Positions 1 to 7,782 of a stretch of 45,007 bases of DNA are shown in pieces (position 1 is the stretch's first letter; every line of letters starts with the position of its first letter). Where the stretch lies: positions 1,173,921 to 1,218,927 of the forward strand of contig NZ_JH165159.1 in NCBI RefSeq assembly GCF_000227765.1, in the 5' to 3' direction. The notes below the pieces were generated by a model, which ran no database searches, was not told the origin of the DNA, and saw only the letters and a list, made by a program, of their open reading frames with translations. The stretch is from Neisseria wadsworthii 9715 (GTDB taxonomy: Bacteria; Pseudomonadota; Gammaproteobacteria; Burkholderiales; Neisseriaceae). A program made the position numbers and the translations under genes.

Positions 1-1
1 C

Positions 2-88
2 GGGCTTTTGCTGTATGTGCGGGAAGGCTACAGGATTAAGCAGCGCTCCCGTCAGGTGGAAAGGCAGGCCTGTGAGTGGGGCAGGTAA
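2..88 (+). CDS. C-terminal end of an unknown protein (cut by window start)
   Basis: An open frame enters from the left edge and ends at a TAA at 86-88. The visible 28 residues start with a short hydrophobic stretch (GLLLYVREG) followed by many Arg, Lys and Gln residues, which would fit a cytoplasmic tail after a membrane segment. Too little is visible to name a family, and no start is visible, so the reading frame itself is only probable. Confidence 0.35.
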   Translation, partial: GLLLYVREGYRIKQRSRQVERQACEWGR

Positions 89-182
89 GCCGTAACGGTG
101 GTTTTGTCTTGGGTATAATAAGCACGCCAGATGGCTTGGCGGCTATGGGGGTTAGGCGGGTATTTTTGTGGATGTTCATACA

Positions 183-238
183 GCATTGTCTTTCAAATAT
201 TGTAAACAACGCTAGGATTTTCTACATATTGTCTGTTG
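183..238. repeat. fragment of dispersed repeat shared with 13039-13084
   Basis: The roughly 50 bp from GCATTGTCTTTCAAATA to TCTACATA recur almost unchanged at 13039-13084, where they form the right part of a longer palindromic element (12931-13101). Here the palindromic core is missing, so this looks like a remnant of that element. The rest of 89-311 holds a good -10-like hexamer (TATAAT at 114-119) but no convincing -35. Confidence 0.6.
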
Positions 239-311
239 TGTTTAGGCGGGCATGAACACCTTGTTTAATTATTACACCTGAATATATTTACATACGGAAA
301 TAGGAATATCC

Positions 312-905
312 ATGTTGGGATTGGCTGTATTGTTTGGTTTGTCAGTCTGGATTGGTCTGACGGTTTTGGCCGCTTATTGGTGCGGAAAGCTTACTTCGAA
401 GCTGGGCATAGGAAGACGGATAGGCCGGTTTGCAGGGTTTATGCTGCTGATGGGCGGCTGGATGGTTAGTTGGGCTACGGAATATTGGACGCTTCGGCAG
501 ACTGCGCAGGCGTGGTGTAAAAATGCAGGCCTTACCGTTTATGTTACGCCTGAAGAATGGTGGGCTAAAATCAGTGAACAAGAACGGCAGGATTTGGAAA
601 CTGTCCAGGAACGAGTAAAAGATGGGAGGGTATTGGTGTTTGAAGATAAAAAATATAAAGCATCATATAGATATAATAATAGAATTGTTAATTACAGACA
701 TAACGAATATAAGCCATATATAGTAGCGAATTACCAAATTTTTTATGATGAAAAAGACAGAGTGGTTTTATTGAAAAATATGGAAGCCAAAGTAAGAATG
801 CCTGCAATCGCTAATACGTTAGAAGGTTTGAAATTTTGGATAGAGACGGTTCAAGATTGTAATTCAATTGATGAATGGAGCTTTCAACAAAAATATTTAA
901 GATAA
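312..905 (+). CDS. hypothetical inner-membrane protein, 197 aa
   Basis: I do not recognise a family. Residues 1-22 and about 40-58 are hydrophobic and look like two membrane segments separated by a basic loop (KLTSKLGIGRRIGR). The remaining 135 residues are soluble and charged, rich in Lys, Glu, Tyr and Trp, and probably form one exposed domain. The start follows AATAGGAATATCC, giving a modest ribosome binding site. The second half of the gene is clearly more AT-rich than the first half and than the neighbouring genes. An IS1016-group element lies directly downstream. Function cannot be proposed from what is visible. Confidence 0.7.
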   Translation: MLGLAVLFGLSVWIGLTVLAAYWCGKLTSKLGIGRRIGRFAGFMLLMGGWMVSWATEYWTLRQTAQAWCKNAGLTVYVTPEEWWAKISEQERQDLETVQERVKDGRVLVFEDKKYKASYRYNNRIVNYRHNEYKPYIVANYQIFYDEKDRVVLLKNMEAKVRMPAIANTLEGLKFWIETVQDCNSIDEWSFQQKYLR

Positions 906-974
906 CTTTGAAATAAATGATAACAGTACAAGTAATTTCCAATATATTCTTGAAAGGGGTTTTTAATGAATAAA

Positions 975-1718
975 GGGCTTAGGAAGCAAAATTCATTTTA
1001 AAGGGTTCTCCCGCAACATTTTCAACAGCACTTTGTACACATCATCATGCCTATGGTTGAAGCGCAATTCGGTTTCTTTTAGATGTAAGTAAAACGTATG
1101 CTTTGGCACACCGTTAAACTGCATCAAACGATGCTTGGCATAGCTCCAAAAGGATTCAATACCGTTGATATGCTGTGTACCGCGGGCAAACTCATTGTCA
1201 CCATGACACACTCTGAAATGCTTCGCAAAGCCCATGTTAACCAATCCCTGATAACCGTGCCAACCGTCGGTATTGATTACGCTCTTGACACCGATATGCC
1301 CTCTGATAACCTTTTGCAGCGTGACTTTAGAGGCATCGGGGACGATTTCGGTATACACTTTGTCACCGCGTTTTAGAATGCCGAAAACGATTATTTTACC
1401 ACCCGCACCGCGTCCACGTTTGCCGCAGATACGCTTGGCAACGAAATAGGATTCGTCTCATTCTACAATACCGCAGAAAGGCGTTTGTTGCTCGCATTCG
1501 TCAGCCAAGCGCCGCCGCAGTTTCAGGTAGAGGCTGTTGATGCTTCTGACACTGATTGCTGTCGGTTTGGCGGTGTCGGAAGCGGTCAGTTCTAAGGCGA
1601 AAAGCCGCAGGATTTGGCGGAATTTGGGCTCGGTAATTTTACTGAACTTTTGATACTTGTTTTTTAATTCCATTTCAGAAGCTTATCACTGTATTTGGTG
1701 ATTTTGCTTTCTAAGCTC
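975..1718 (-). mobile_element. IS1016-group (IS1595 family) insertion sequence, about 744 bp
   Basis: The ends are imperfect 18-bp inverted repeats: GGGCTTAGGAAGCAAAAT at 975-992 and the complement of GAGCTTAGAAAGCAAAAT at 1701-1718, with two mismatches. Between them lies one transposase gene on the minus strand that fills nearly the whole element, as is normal for IS1016. The length fits the group. I could not find a matching target duplication: the 8 bases on each side (ending at 974 and starting at 1719) differ, so one flank may have been rearranged. The transposase contains an in-frame stop, so the copy is probably immobile unless helped in trans. Confidence 0.85.
993..1673 (-). pseudogene. 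IS1016-group transposase, interrupted by an in-frame TGA
   Basis: The minus strand reads as one frame of 226 codons plus stop, broken by TGA at 1458-1460. The upstream piece (1458-1673, 71 codons) carries the N-terminal part typical of the group, starting MELKNKYQKFSKITEPKFRQ. The downstream piece continues in the same frame as DESYFVAKRICGKRGRGAGG and carries the ISXO2-type DDE domain (INTDGWHGYQGL, HINGIESFWSYAKHRL, LHLKETELRFNHR). The stop falls where relatives have a hydrophobic residue just before the first catalytic Asp (VE-x-DESYF). There is no frameshift, so one base change would restore it. The domain itself looks intact, so inactivation seems recent. Confidence 0.85.
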
Positions 1719-1908
1719 CTAAGCTTTTATAGGTCGAAATTATAGAATTCAGCTTTACACGGAATTTTAAACGTTCTCGTTCCGCTGTCATTAATCTCTC
1801 AAATACTTCCAAAGTATTATTTCCATTCACTCTTTCAGCTAGCCCTTTCACCTTATTTTGCCGCTGCTTCTTACGCTTTCTGCGCATATTTTTCTTGCGT
1901 GCAGTCAT
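1711..1908 (-). CDS. small very basic hypothetical protein, C-terminus cut by the IS
   Basis: A 65-codon frame starting MTARKKNMRRKRKKQRQNK has an extremely basic first 25 residues, then an amphipathic, probably helical segment. Its stop codon (1711-1713) lies inside the right inverted repeat of the IS1016-group element, so the natural C-terminus was probably longer and removed by the insertion. The start is preceded by AGG about 12 bases upstream, which is weak. It could be a real nucleic-acid-binding protein fragment or a chance frame; I lean slightly to a broken gene. Confidence 0.35.
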   Translation of the reverse strand: MTARKKNMRRKRKKQRQNKVKGLAERVNGNNTLEVFERLMTAERERLKFRVKLNSIISTYKSLGA

Positions 1909-1973
1909 TTACACTTTTACCTGTCAAAAATCTTTTTAAAACAGACTTTACCGCTCCCAATCATTAACGGCTG

Positions 1974-2017
1974 TTTTTCAGACAGGCATCGTGCTTGTTT
2001 GAATGCCTGTCTGAAAA
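1974..2017. repeat. inverted pair of TG-wadDUS in front of narH
   Basis: TTTTTCAGACAGGCAT (1974-1989) and ATGCCTGTCTGAAAA (2003-2017) face each other across a 13-base loop. This is the local uptake sequence in hairpin form. Such pairs usually sit after genes as terminators, but here one lies only about 22 bases before the narH start, where narG would be expected to end. Confidence 0.85.
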
Positions 2018-2039
2018 CCAAACCAAAAGGAACACTACC

Positions 2040-3599
2040 ATGAAAATCAGAGCACAAGTCGGCATGGTTCTGAACTTAGATAAATGTATCGGCTGCCACA
2101 CCTGCTCCGTTACCTGTAAAAACGTCTGGACTTCCCGAGACGGCGTGGAATATGCGTGGTTTAACAACGTAGAAACCAAGCCAGGCATCGGTTTTCCGAA
2201 AAACTGGGAAGACCAAAACAAATGGAACGGCGGCTGGGTACGCAAACCAGACGGCAAGCTGGTACCGAAGCAAGGTGGCAAGCTGAAGATTTTGGCGAAT
2301 ATTTTTGCCAACCCGAATATGCCGAAGATCGACGATTATTACGAGCCGTTTACCTACGATTACGAGCATCTGCAAAACGCGCCGAAAATGAAAACGCCGC
2401 CAACCGCGCGTCCGGTTTCCGTGCTCACCGGCAAAAAAATGGACAAAGTGGAATGGGGCCCGAACTGGGAAGACGATTTGGCGGGCGAGTTTGAAAAACG
2501 GGCGAAAGACGTGCTGTTTGAAGGCATTCAGAAAGACATGCACGCTGCGTTTGAGCAAACCTTCATGATGTATCTGCCGCGCCTGTGTGAGCATTGTTTG
2601 AACCCGACCTGCGTAGCTTCCTGCCCGTCGGGCAGCATTTATAAACGCGAAGACGACGGTATCGTGTTGATCGACCAAGACAAATGCCGCGGCTGGCGCA
2701 TGTGCGTATCCGGCTGCCCGTATAAAAAAATCTACTACAACTGGACTTCCGGTAAAGCGGAGAAATGCGTGTTCTGCTATCCGCGTATTGAAGCCGGCGA
2801 GCCGACCGTGTGTTCCGAAACCTGCGTAGGCCGCATCCGTTATTTGGGCGTGCTGCTGTACGACGCGGATAAAATCGAACAAGCCGCTTCGGTGGAAAAC
2901 CCGCAGGATTTGTACGAACAGCAACTGGGTGTGTTCCTGAACCCGCATGATCCCGAAGTGCAGCGCGAAGCCTTGAAACAAGGCATCAGCCAAAGCTGGA
3001 TTGACGCGGCGAAACAATCGCCTGTATACAAAATGACGATGGAATGGAAAGTGGCGTTCCCGCTGCACCCCGAATACCGCACCTTGCCGATGGTTTGGTA
3101 TATCCCGCCGCTCTCGCCGATTCAGTCTGCCATCGAAAACGGTTTAGTGGGCGAAAACGGCATCATCCCGAGCGTGGACGAAATGCGCATCCCGCTGAAA
3201 TATCTGGCCAACCTGCTTACCGCAGGTAAAGTCGAGCCGATCAAATTCGCGCTGGAACGCATGATTGCCATGCGCCGCTTCAAACGCGGGCAGGTGGTTC
3301 ACGGCGAAACGCTGGCACAAACGCTGGAAGGCACCGGTCTCACGCCCGAAATGGTGGAAGACATGTATCAAATCATGGCGATTGCCAATTATGAAGACCG
3401 CTTCGTGATTCCGACCTCGCACAAAGAAATGGTGGAAAACAGCTTCGGCGACAAAGCCGGCTGCGGCTTTACCTTCGGCAACGGCTGCTCCGGCGGCAGC
3501 AGCGAAGAGAGCTTGTTCGGCAAACGCAAAGGCGCGCCGATTATCTTCCACGGCCTGCGCAAAGATGCCGAGAAAAACCGTGAAGAAGGAGTACGCTGA
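2040..3599 (+). CDS. narH: respiratory nitrate reductase beta subunit NarH
   Basis: This is the iron-sulfur electron-transfer subunit that carries electrons from NarI haem to the NarG molybdenum site on the cytoplasmic face of the membrane. The protein is 519 aa, close to the usual length. It shows four cysteine clusters: CIGCHTC (from C16), CEHCLNPTCVASC, CRGWRMCVSGC and KCVFCYPR...CSETC. The Trp in the third cluster is the known change that makes it a [3Fe-4S] centre. I chose the ATG at 2040 because AAAAGGAAC precedes it and MKIRAQVGMVLNLDKC is the family N-terminus; a longer frame from 1995 runs through an uptake sequence. It overlaps narJ by one base (TGATG). No narG lies upstream: a DUS hairpin and an IS element occupy that place. 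Confidence 0.95.
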   Translation: MKIRAQVGMVLNLDKCIGCHTCSVTCKNVWTSRDGVEYAWFNNVETKPGIGFPKNWEDQNKWNGGWVRKPDGKLVPKQGGKLKILANIFANPNMPKIDDYYEPFTYDYEHLQNAPKMKTPPTARPVSVLTGKKMDKVEWGPNWEDDLAGEFEKRAKDVLFEGIQKDMHAAFEQTFMMYLPRLCEHCLNPTCVASCPSGSIYKREDDGIVLIDQDKCRGWRMCVSGCPYKKIYYNWTSGKAEKCVFCYPRIEAGEPTVCSETCVGRIRYLGVLLYDADKIEQAASVENPQDLYEQQLGVFLNPHDPEVQREALKQGISQSWIDAAKQSPVYKMTMEWKVAFPLHPEYRTLPMVWYIPPLSPIQSAIENGLVGENGIIPSVDEMRIPLKYLANLLTAGKVEPIKFALERMIAMRRFKRGQVVHGETLAQTLEGTGLTPEMVEDMYQIMAIANYEDRFVIPTSHKEMVENSFGDKAGCGFTFGNGCSGGSSEESLFGKRKGAPIIFHGLRKDAEKNREEGVR

Positions 3600-4267
3600 T
3601 GAGCGCGAATCCTGTTTACAAATGGTTTTCCGCGCTGCTGTGCTACCCCGAAGCCGAGCTGAACGAAGCCCTGTCTGAATTTCAGACGGCCTTACAAGAA
3701 TGGCCCGAGCTGCAAACACAAGCAGGCCGTCTGAACAGCTTTTTAGACTATTTAAACAGCCACAGCCTGCGCGAATTGCAGGAAAACTACGTCGCCACTT
3801 TCGACCGCAACCGCAATCACGCGCTCTACATTTTCGAGCATGTGTACGGCGAAGACCGCGACCGCGGCAGCGCCATGGTGGACTTGCTGCAAGAATACCG
3901 CAACCACGGTTTCGAGTTGGGCAACGACGAGCTGCCCGATTATCTGCCCGTATTGCTGGAATACCTGAGCCAAGTGCCGCCCGAACACGCGCAAAAACTG
4001 TTGGGCGATGCCGTGCATGTAATCGCCCACATCGGCGGCAAACTTGAGAAAAACGGTTCGCCCTATGCCGTGCTGCTGCAAGGCATCACCGCTCTCAGCC
4101 CGGTAGCGCCGCAGCCTCTCATCGAGCCGCCCGTGCGCGATATGGACGAAGCGATGGAAACGTTCGGCCCCGATATTTCCGGCACCGAGCCGCTCTTGAA
4201 ACCGAGCGTCGAAACCGTACAGTTTTATCCTAAAGCCGCTTTTCAGACGGCCCAAACAGGAGCATAA
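3599..4267 (+). CDS. narJ: nitrate reductase assembly chaperone NarJ
   Basis: NarJ is a cytoplasmic chaperone that holds NarG while the molybdenum cofactor and FeS cluster are inserted; it is not part of the final enzyme. The 222-aa protein has the typical start (YKWFSALLCYPEAEL) and the conserved middle segment FDRNRNHALYIFEHVYGEDR. Its ATG overlaps the narH stop, and narI starts 2 bases after its stop, so the three genes are one transcript. The coding sequence contains two perfect AG-DUS copies (3681-3692 and 3724-3735) and one near-perfect copy (4242-4253). That is the dialect of other Neisseria, not the one used in most of this window, and suggests import. Confidence 0.93.
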   Translation: MSANPVYKWFSALLCYPEAELNEALSEFQTALQEWPELQTQAGRLNSFLDYLNSHSLRELQENYVATFDRNRNHALYIFEHVYGEDRDRGSAMVDLLQEYRNHGFELGNDELPDYLPVLLEYLSQVPPEHAQKLLGDAVHVIAHIGGKLEKNGSPYAVLLQGITALSPVAPQPLIEPPVRDMDEAMETFGPDISGTEPLLKPSVETVQFYPKAAFQTAQTGA

Positions 4268-4269
4268 AC

Positions 4270-4953
4270 ATGAATACCCTGCACCAATTCTTCTTCGGCA
4301 TCTTCCCCTACATTGCCCTCGCGATTTTCTTCTTCGGCAGCCTCGTGCGCTTCGACCGCGAGCAATATTCGTGGAAAAGCGAATCCAGCCAAATCCTTTA
4401 CGAAGGCCAATTGCGCTTAGGTAACATTCTGTTTCACGTCGGCATCTTGGCTGTGTTTTTCGGGCATTTGTTCGGCCTGCTCACGCCTTTATGGTTTTGG
4501 GACGCGCTGGGCATTTCCCATGGGACCAAGCAAATTTTCGCGATGGTAATGGGCGGCATCTTCGGCGTGATGGCGATGGCGGGCTTGATTATCCTGCTGC
4601 AACGCCGTCTGAAATGCGACCGCTTGGCCGCCAACACCACATGGCGCGACAAACTGGTATTGATTTGGCTCATCATCACCTTAGGCTTGGGTTTGCTGAC
4701 CATCTTCGTGAGTATGGGCCATACCGACGGCCACGAAATGGTGAAACTGATGACTTGGGCGCAGCACATCGTTACCTTCCGCGGCGATGCGGCCAGCCAT
4801 ATCGAAGATGTAAACTTCCTGTTCAAATTGCACATGATGATGGGTATGGGCTTGTTTGTGATTTTCCCGTTCACCCGCTTGGTGCATGTGTGGAGCGGTT
4901 TTGCCAGTGTTGCCTATTTAGGCCGCGCGTGGCAGTTGGTACGCCGCCGTTGA
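4270..4953 (+). CDS. narI: nitrate reductase gamma subunit NarI (cytochrome b)
   Basis: NarI is the membrane subunit that oxidises quinol and passes electrons through two b haems to NarH. The 227-aa protein has five hydrophobic segments at roughly residues 5-25, 48-70, 88-112, 126-148 and 184-205. Likely haem-ligand histidines are H56 and H65 in the second segment (NILFHVGILAVFFGHLFG), with further ones in FKLHMMMG and RLVHVW near the C-terminus. It is the last gene of narHJI. A palindromic repeat starts right at its stop codon (4954), followed by a DUS hairpin. Confidence 0.94.
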   Translation: MNTLHQFFFGIFPYIALAIFFFGSLVRFDREQYSWKSESSQILYEGQLRLGNILFHVGILAVFFGHLFGLLTPLWFWDALGISHGTKQIFAMVMGGIFGVMAMAGLIILLQRRLKCDRLAANTTWRDKLVLIWLIITLGLGLLTIFVSMGHTDGHEMVKLMTWAQHIVTFRGDAASHIEDVNFLFKLHMMMGMGLFVIFPFTRLVHVWSGFASVAYLGRAWQLVRRR

Positions 4954-5095
4954 TATAGTCAATCTACTTAAGAAAAAGTACATACGTCATACTCGGGCTT
5001 GACCCGAATATCCCAAAATTTACTGAAACTCAAGATACTCGGGTCAAGCCCGAGTATGACGGAAATGTTACTAAAATTAAGTAGTTTAACTGATA
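4954..5095. repeat. 142-bp MITE-like element with Correia-like ends and palindromic core
   Basis: The ends are inverted: TATAGTCAATCTACTTAA at the left and the complement of TATCAGTTAAACTACTTAA at the right. Inside lies a palindrome at 4985-5061 (CGTCATACTCGGGCTTGACC ... and its complement ending GAGTATGACG). The ends resemble those of the Correia-type element at 25763-25869, but the core is different. A decayed second copy is at 12931-13101, a left half at 32418-32495, part of the core at about 15928-15955 and a right fragment at 183-238. Confidence 0.75.
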
Positions 5096-5118
5096 GAATC
5101 ATTTTGTTGGTTAAAGAT

Positions 5119-5150
5119 ATGCCTGTCTGAAAACATTTTCAGACAGGCAT
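5119..5150. terminator. TG-wadDUS inverted-pair terminator
   Basis: ATGCCTGTCTGAAAACATTTTCAGACAGGCAT-type hairpin with a short loop lies between the convergent narI and nhaC genes and can end both transcripts. Confidence 0.8.
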
Positions 5151-5156
5151 TGTTAT

Positions 5157-6533
5157 TTATGCTTTTTCCTTTTTACTGATTGTCAGGCCGCTGAAGCCGA
5201 ATAAGAGGGTTAACAAGAGGCAGAGGTAGCAGAAGAATGCATAAGGCAGATAGTCGATTACAGGCACGTCGAGGGCGTGGCTGATGAATACGCCGCACAC
5301 GCTCCAGGGAACCAGCGGGTTAATAACCGTGCCGGCGTCTTCCAGCGTGCGCGAGAGGTTGCGCGGATGCAGTTGCAGCTTGTCGTAAACGGGTTTGAAT
5401 GTTTCGCCGGCCAGCATCAGGCTGAGATATTGTTCGCCAATCAATACGTTCACACCCAAGGCGGTGGCGGCGACGGATAAAGTGGCGCGGCCGGTGGTGG
5501 TAAGCAGATGGCGGATGCCTTCGAGTAGGGCGGGTAGGATGCCGAGCGCATGCAGCAAGCCGCCCAGGCTTAAGGCGAGAATCACAATGGTTTGGGTAAA
5601 AAACATACTTTGGATACCGCCGCGAGAGAGCAGGCTGCCGGTTTGCCCCAAATCTGCAGCGGGTTTGTAACCGGCGAAAAACCAGCCGCCGATGTCGCTG
5701 ATAGAAGGTGAACTGTGGATATAGGTAATGATAAGAGCGGTAGCGACGGTGGCGATAATCGTGTAAATCGCATTGATTTTACGCAGCGCCAGAATCACCA
5801 ATACGGCAAACGGAATAAGTGTGTAGCCGTGCACCAAGCCGCTGGACAACAGTTGCGTTTTCATGGCAGTGATGCTGTTGAGGTTTGCAGCGGATGGGTC
5901 GGCGAACAATACGAATAACAGCGCGGTGAGAATAAATGCGGGCACGGTGGTGTACATCATATTGCGGATGTGTTCAAACAGATCAATGCACACGATGGAA
6001 GCTGCAATGCCGGTGGTATCGGAAAGCGGCGACATTTTATCGCCGAAAAATGCACCGGACACAATGGCGCCTGCAGTGATGGCAGGGTTGGCATGGAAAG
6101 CTTCGGTCATGCCGATAAAGGCTACGCCGATGGTGGCGCAAGTGGTCAGGCTACTGCCGATGGCAACGCCGGTAACGGCAGTGAGTAGGAATGCGGAAAG
6201 GTAGAAATAGTCAGCCGAAATCAATCCGAAGCCGTAATACATCAGCGTGGGAATCGCGCCGGACATCATCAGCGCCGATACCAAAAGACCGATAAAAAAG
6301 AACAGGTAAATCGCGCCTATGCCCGACATCACGCCTTCGGCCATCTGTTTTTGCATGGCTTTGAAACACACTCGGCGGGCGAAGCCGAACATCATCAGGC
6401 CGCATAAAACAAGAATAATGGCCAAATGCGGCACCCATTTAAAACCGATAATGGTCACGCCCATAGTTGCAACGATAAGGGCGGCAATCAATAAAGCTTC
6501 TTTCGGGCTGGTGTGGATTAATGTTTTTTTCAT
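5157..6533 (-). CDS. nhaC: NhaC-family Na+/H+ antiporter
   Basis: An inner-membrane carrier of 458 aa that most likely exports sodium in exchange for protons. It has about eleven or twelve hydrophobic segments. The family-typical stretches are GSSLTTCATIGVAFIGM (about 121-137), GAIVSGAFFGDKMSPLSDTTG (about 150-170, with the conserved Asp pair) and the C-terminal LEDAGTVINPLVPWSVCG. The last motif is especially characteristic of NhaC. Malate/lactate variants of the family exist, so the ion pair is inferred. It is a single gene: a DUS hairpin lies on each side (5119-5150 and 6575-6603). Confidence 0.9.
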   Translation of the reverse strand: MKKTLIHTSPKEALLIAALIVATMGVTIIGFKWVPHLAIILVLCGLMMFGFARRVCFKAMQKQMAEGVMSGIGAIYLFFFIGLLVSALMMSGAIPTLMYYGFGLISADYFYLSAFLLTAVTGVAIGSSLTTCATIGVAFIGMTEAFHANPAITAGAIVSGAFFGDKMSPLSDTTGIAASIVCIDLFEHIRNMMYTTVPAFILTALLFVLFADPSAANLNSITAMKTQLLSSGLVHGYTLIPFAVLVILALRKINAIYTIIATVATALIITYIHSSPSISDIGGWFFAGYKPAADLGQTGSLLSRGGIQSMFFTQTIVILALSLGGLLHALGILPALLEGIRHLLTTTGRATLSVAATALGVNVLIGEQYLSLMLAGETFKPVYDKLQLHPRNLSRTLEDAGTVINPLVPWSVCGVFISHALDVPVIDYLPYAFFCYLCLLLTLLFGFSGLTISKKEKA

Positions 6534-6574
6534 GATGATTTGATTAAATAATGATTAGAGGTATAACCGGCGCA

Positions 6575-6603
6575 ATGCCTGTCTGAAACATTCAGACAGG
6601 CAT
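6575..6603. terminator. TG-wadDUS inverted-pair terminator
   Basis: ATGCCTGTCTGAA and its complement are separated by only a few bases, just after the gpxA stop on the minus strand. The hairpin probably ends the gst-gpxA transcript. Confidence 0.8.
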
Positions 6604-6616
6604 TGCGTTTGTAGCT

Positions 6617-7156
6617 TCAGGAAAGCAGCCGCTCCAAGTCACGGCTGATTTCGGAAGGCTTCACGCTGGGCGCAAAGCGCTCGACCACTTCGCCGTTACG
6701 GTTGACGAGGAACTTGGTGAAATTCCATTTGATGTCGCTGCCTTCGCGCTTTTCGCCGATTGAAGCGAGCTTGAGCAGCAGCTCTTTAAAGCTGCTGCCG
6801 CCTTTATCGTTTGGCTGTTGCGCTTTCAGATAGGCATACAGCGGGCTTTCATTCGGGCCGTTTACATCGATTTTGTCAAAAATTTTAAATTGGGTGCCGA
6901 ATTTGGTTTGGCAGATTTGCGCGATTTCGCTGCCCGATTCCGGCGCCTGAGCGCGAAACTGGTTGCATGGAAAATCAAGAATCTCTAATCCCTGAGTATG
7001 ATATTGAGCATAAAGCTTTTGTAATTCTGCATATTGCGGCGTGAGGCCGCAGCGGGTGGCGGTGTTGACAATCAACAGCACCTTTCCGGCATATTCAGAC
7101 AGGCTTACATCATGGCCTGCCGCATCGCGCATGGTGAAATCGTAAATTGTGGCCAT
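6617..7156 (-). CDS. gpxA: glutathione peroxidase, cysteine type
   Basis: The enzyme reduces hydrogen peroxide and organic peroxides with glutathione or thioredoxin, in the cytoplasm. The 179-aa protein contains the peroxidatic site NTATRCGLTPQY with Cys36 coded by an ordinary TGC, so it is not a selenoprotein. The second signature LDFPCNQF is at about 61-67 and the WNFTKFLV motif, which supplies the catalytic Trp and Asn, at about 144-151. AAGGAAATACG precedes the ATG. The glutathione S-transferase gene ends 21 bases upstream on the same strand, so both probably form one glutathione-dependent stress operon. Confidence 0.93.
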   Translation of the reverse strand: MATIYDFTMRDAAGHDVSLSEYAGKVLLIVNTATRCGLTPQYAELQKLYAQYHTQGLEILDFPCNQFRAQAPESGSEIAQICQTKFGTQFKIFDKIDVNGPNESPLYAYLKAQQPNDKGGSSFKELLLKLASIGEKREGSDIKWNFTKFLVNRNGEVVERFAPSVKPSEISRDLERLLS

Positions 7157-7177
7157 CGTATTTCCTTGGTTTGGATG

Positions 7178-7771
7178 TTAAAGATCGCCGATGGTGGCGG
7201 GCTGCACTTCCAACGCGGCCGGATCGGTTTTGCGCACAAAGTCGAGCTGTTCGAATAGGGCGACTGCCTGTGCGGTGTCGCTGCGAGCGTGTCGGGTAAA
7301 AAGATCGGGGTAGCGCAGTTTCACGGTAAGCAAAACAATGCCGAGCATCACTTGAGGCCATTCCCGGCTTTGTGCATCGAGTTCGGGCGCTTGGGGCAGA
7401 GCGCGCCGAACGGCATCCAAGCAGCGTGTTACTAGAGGATGATCGGCGCTGTTTTCGGCTTTAAAACGCACGAGCTTGAGTGCCTGAATGCTTATTTCAA
7501 GCAGGCTGGTAGCATAAGCGGTGACGGCCAAATCTTGCGGCGAAAACGCATCATGGTGCAGGTATTGGCAGATTAGGTGTGTATTATAAATCGTTATGCC
7601 TGCGTCGGTTTCCAACACAGGAATTTGACCGAACGGGTTTTTCTCGGCCAAGTCGGCAGGATTGTCCCACGGGTTGGTGAAATGCAGGCGCAAATCGTTT
7701 TGCTGCAATAAGAGCGCGCGCACCAGGCAGAGCCGGGCAAACGGGGAAGTGTGGCTGAGATAAAGCTGCAT
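7178..7771 (-). CDS. glutathione S-transferase family protein
   Basis: A 197-aa cytoplasmic protein with the thioredoxin-like N-terminal half of GSTs: MQLYLSHTSPFARLCLVRALL, then NPFGQIPVLETDAGITIYNTHLICQYL, where the cis-Pro (IPVL) and the Asn-Thr before HLI match the glutathione site. The C-terminal half is helical. Ser/Thr in SHTSPFAR probably activates glutathione, as in bacterial GSTs of this type. The start has a strong AAGGAG. It is the first gene of the pair with gpxA. Its substrate cannot be told from sequence. Confidence 0.85.
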   Translation of the reverse strand: MQLYLSHTSPFARLCLVRALLLQQNDLRLHFTNPWDNPADLAEKNPFGQIPVLETDAGITIYNTHLICQYLHHDAFSPQDLAVTAYATSLLEISIQALKLVRFKAENSADHPLVTRCLDAVRRALPQAPELDAQSREWPQVMLGIVLLTVKLRYPDLFTRHARSDTAQAVALFEQLDFVRKTDPAALEVQPATIGDL

Positions 7772-7782
7772 AGCTAACTCCT

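Noticed and set aside
1458-1460. TGA in the transposase as selenocysteine or programmed recoding
   Set aside because: No structure typical for selenocysteine insertion was seen, transposases of this group do not use it, and relatives have a normal residue here.
1995-2039. Upstream start giving NarH 15 more residues
   Set aside because: The added stretch is a translated uptake sequence and has no ribosome binding site; ATG at 2040 has one.
2076-3068. Long minus-strand frame of 330 codons opposite narH
   Set aside because: It mirrors the strongly coding narH frame, its protein is low in recognisable motifs and rich in Phe/His/Val, and narH has clear FeS motifs.
6617-7156. Glutathione peroxidase as a selenoprotein
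   Set aside because: The catalytic residue is an ordinary cysteine codon (TGC).
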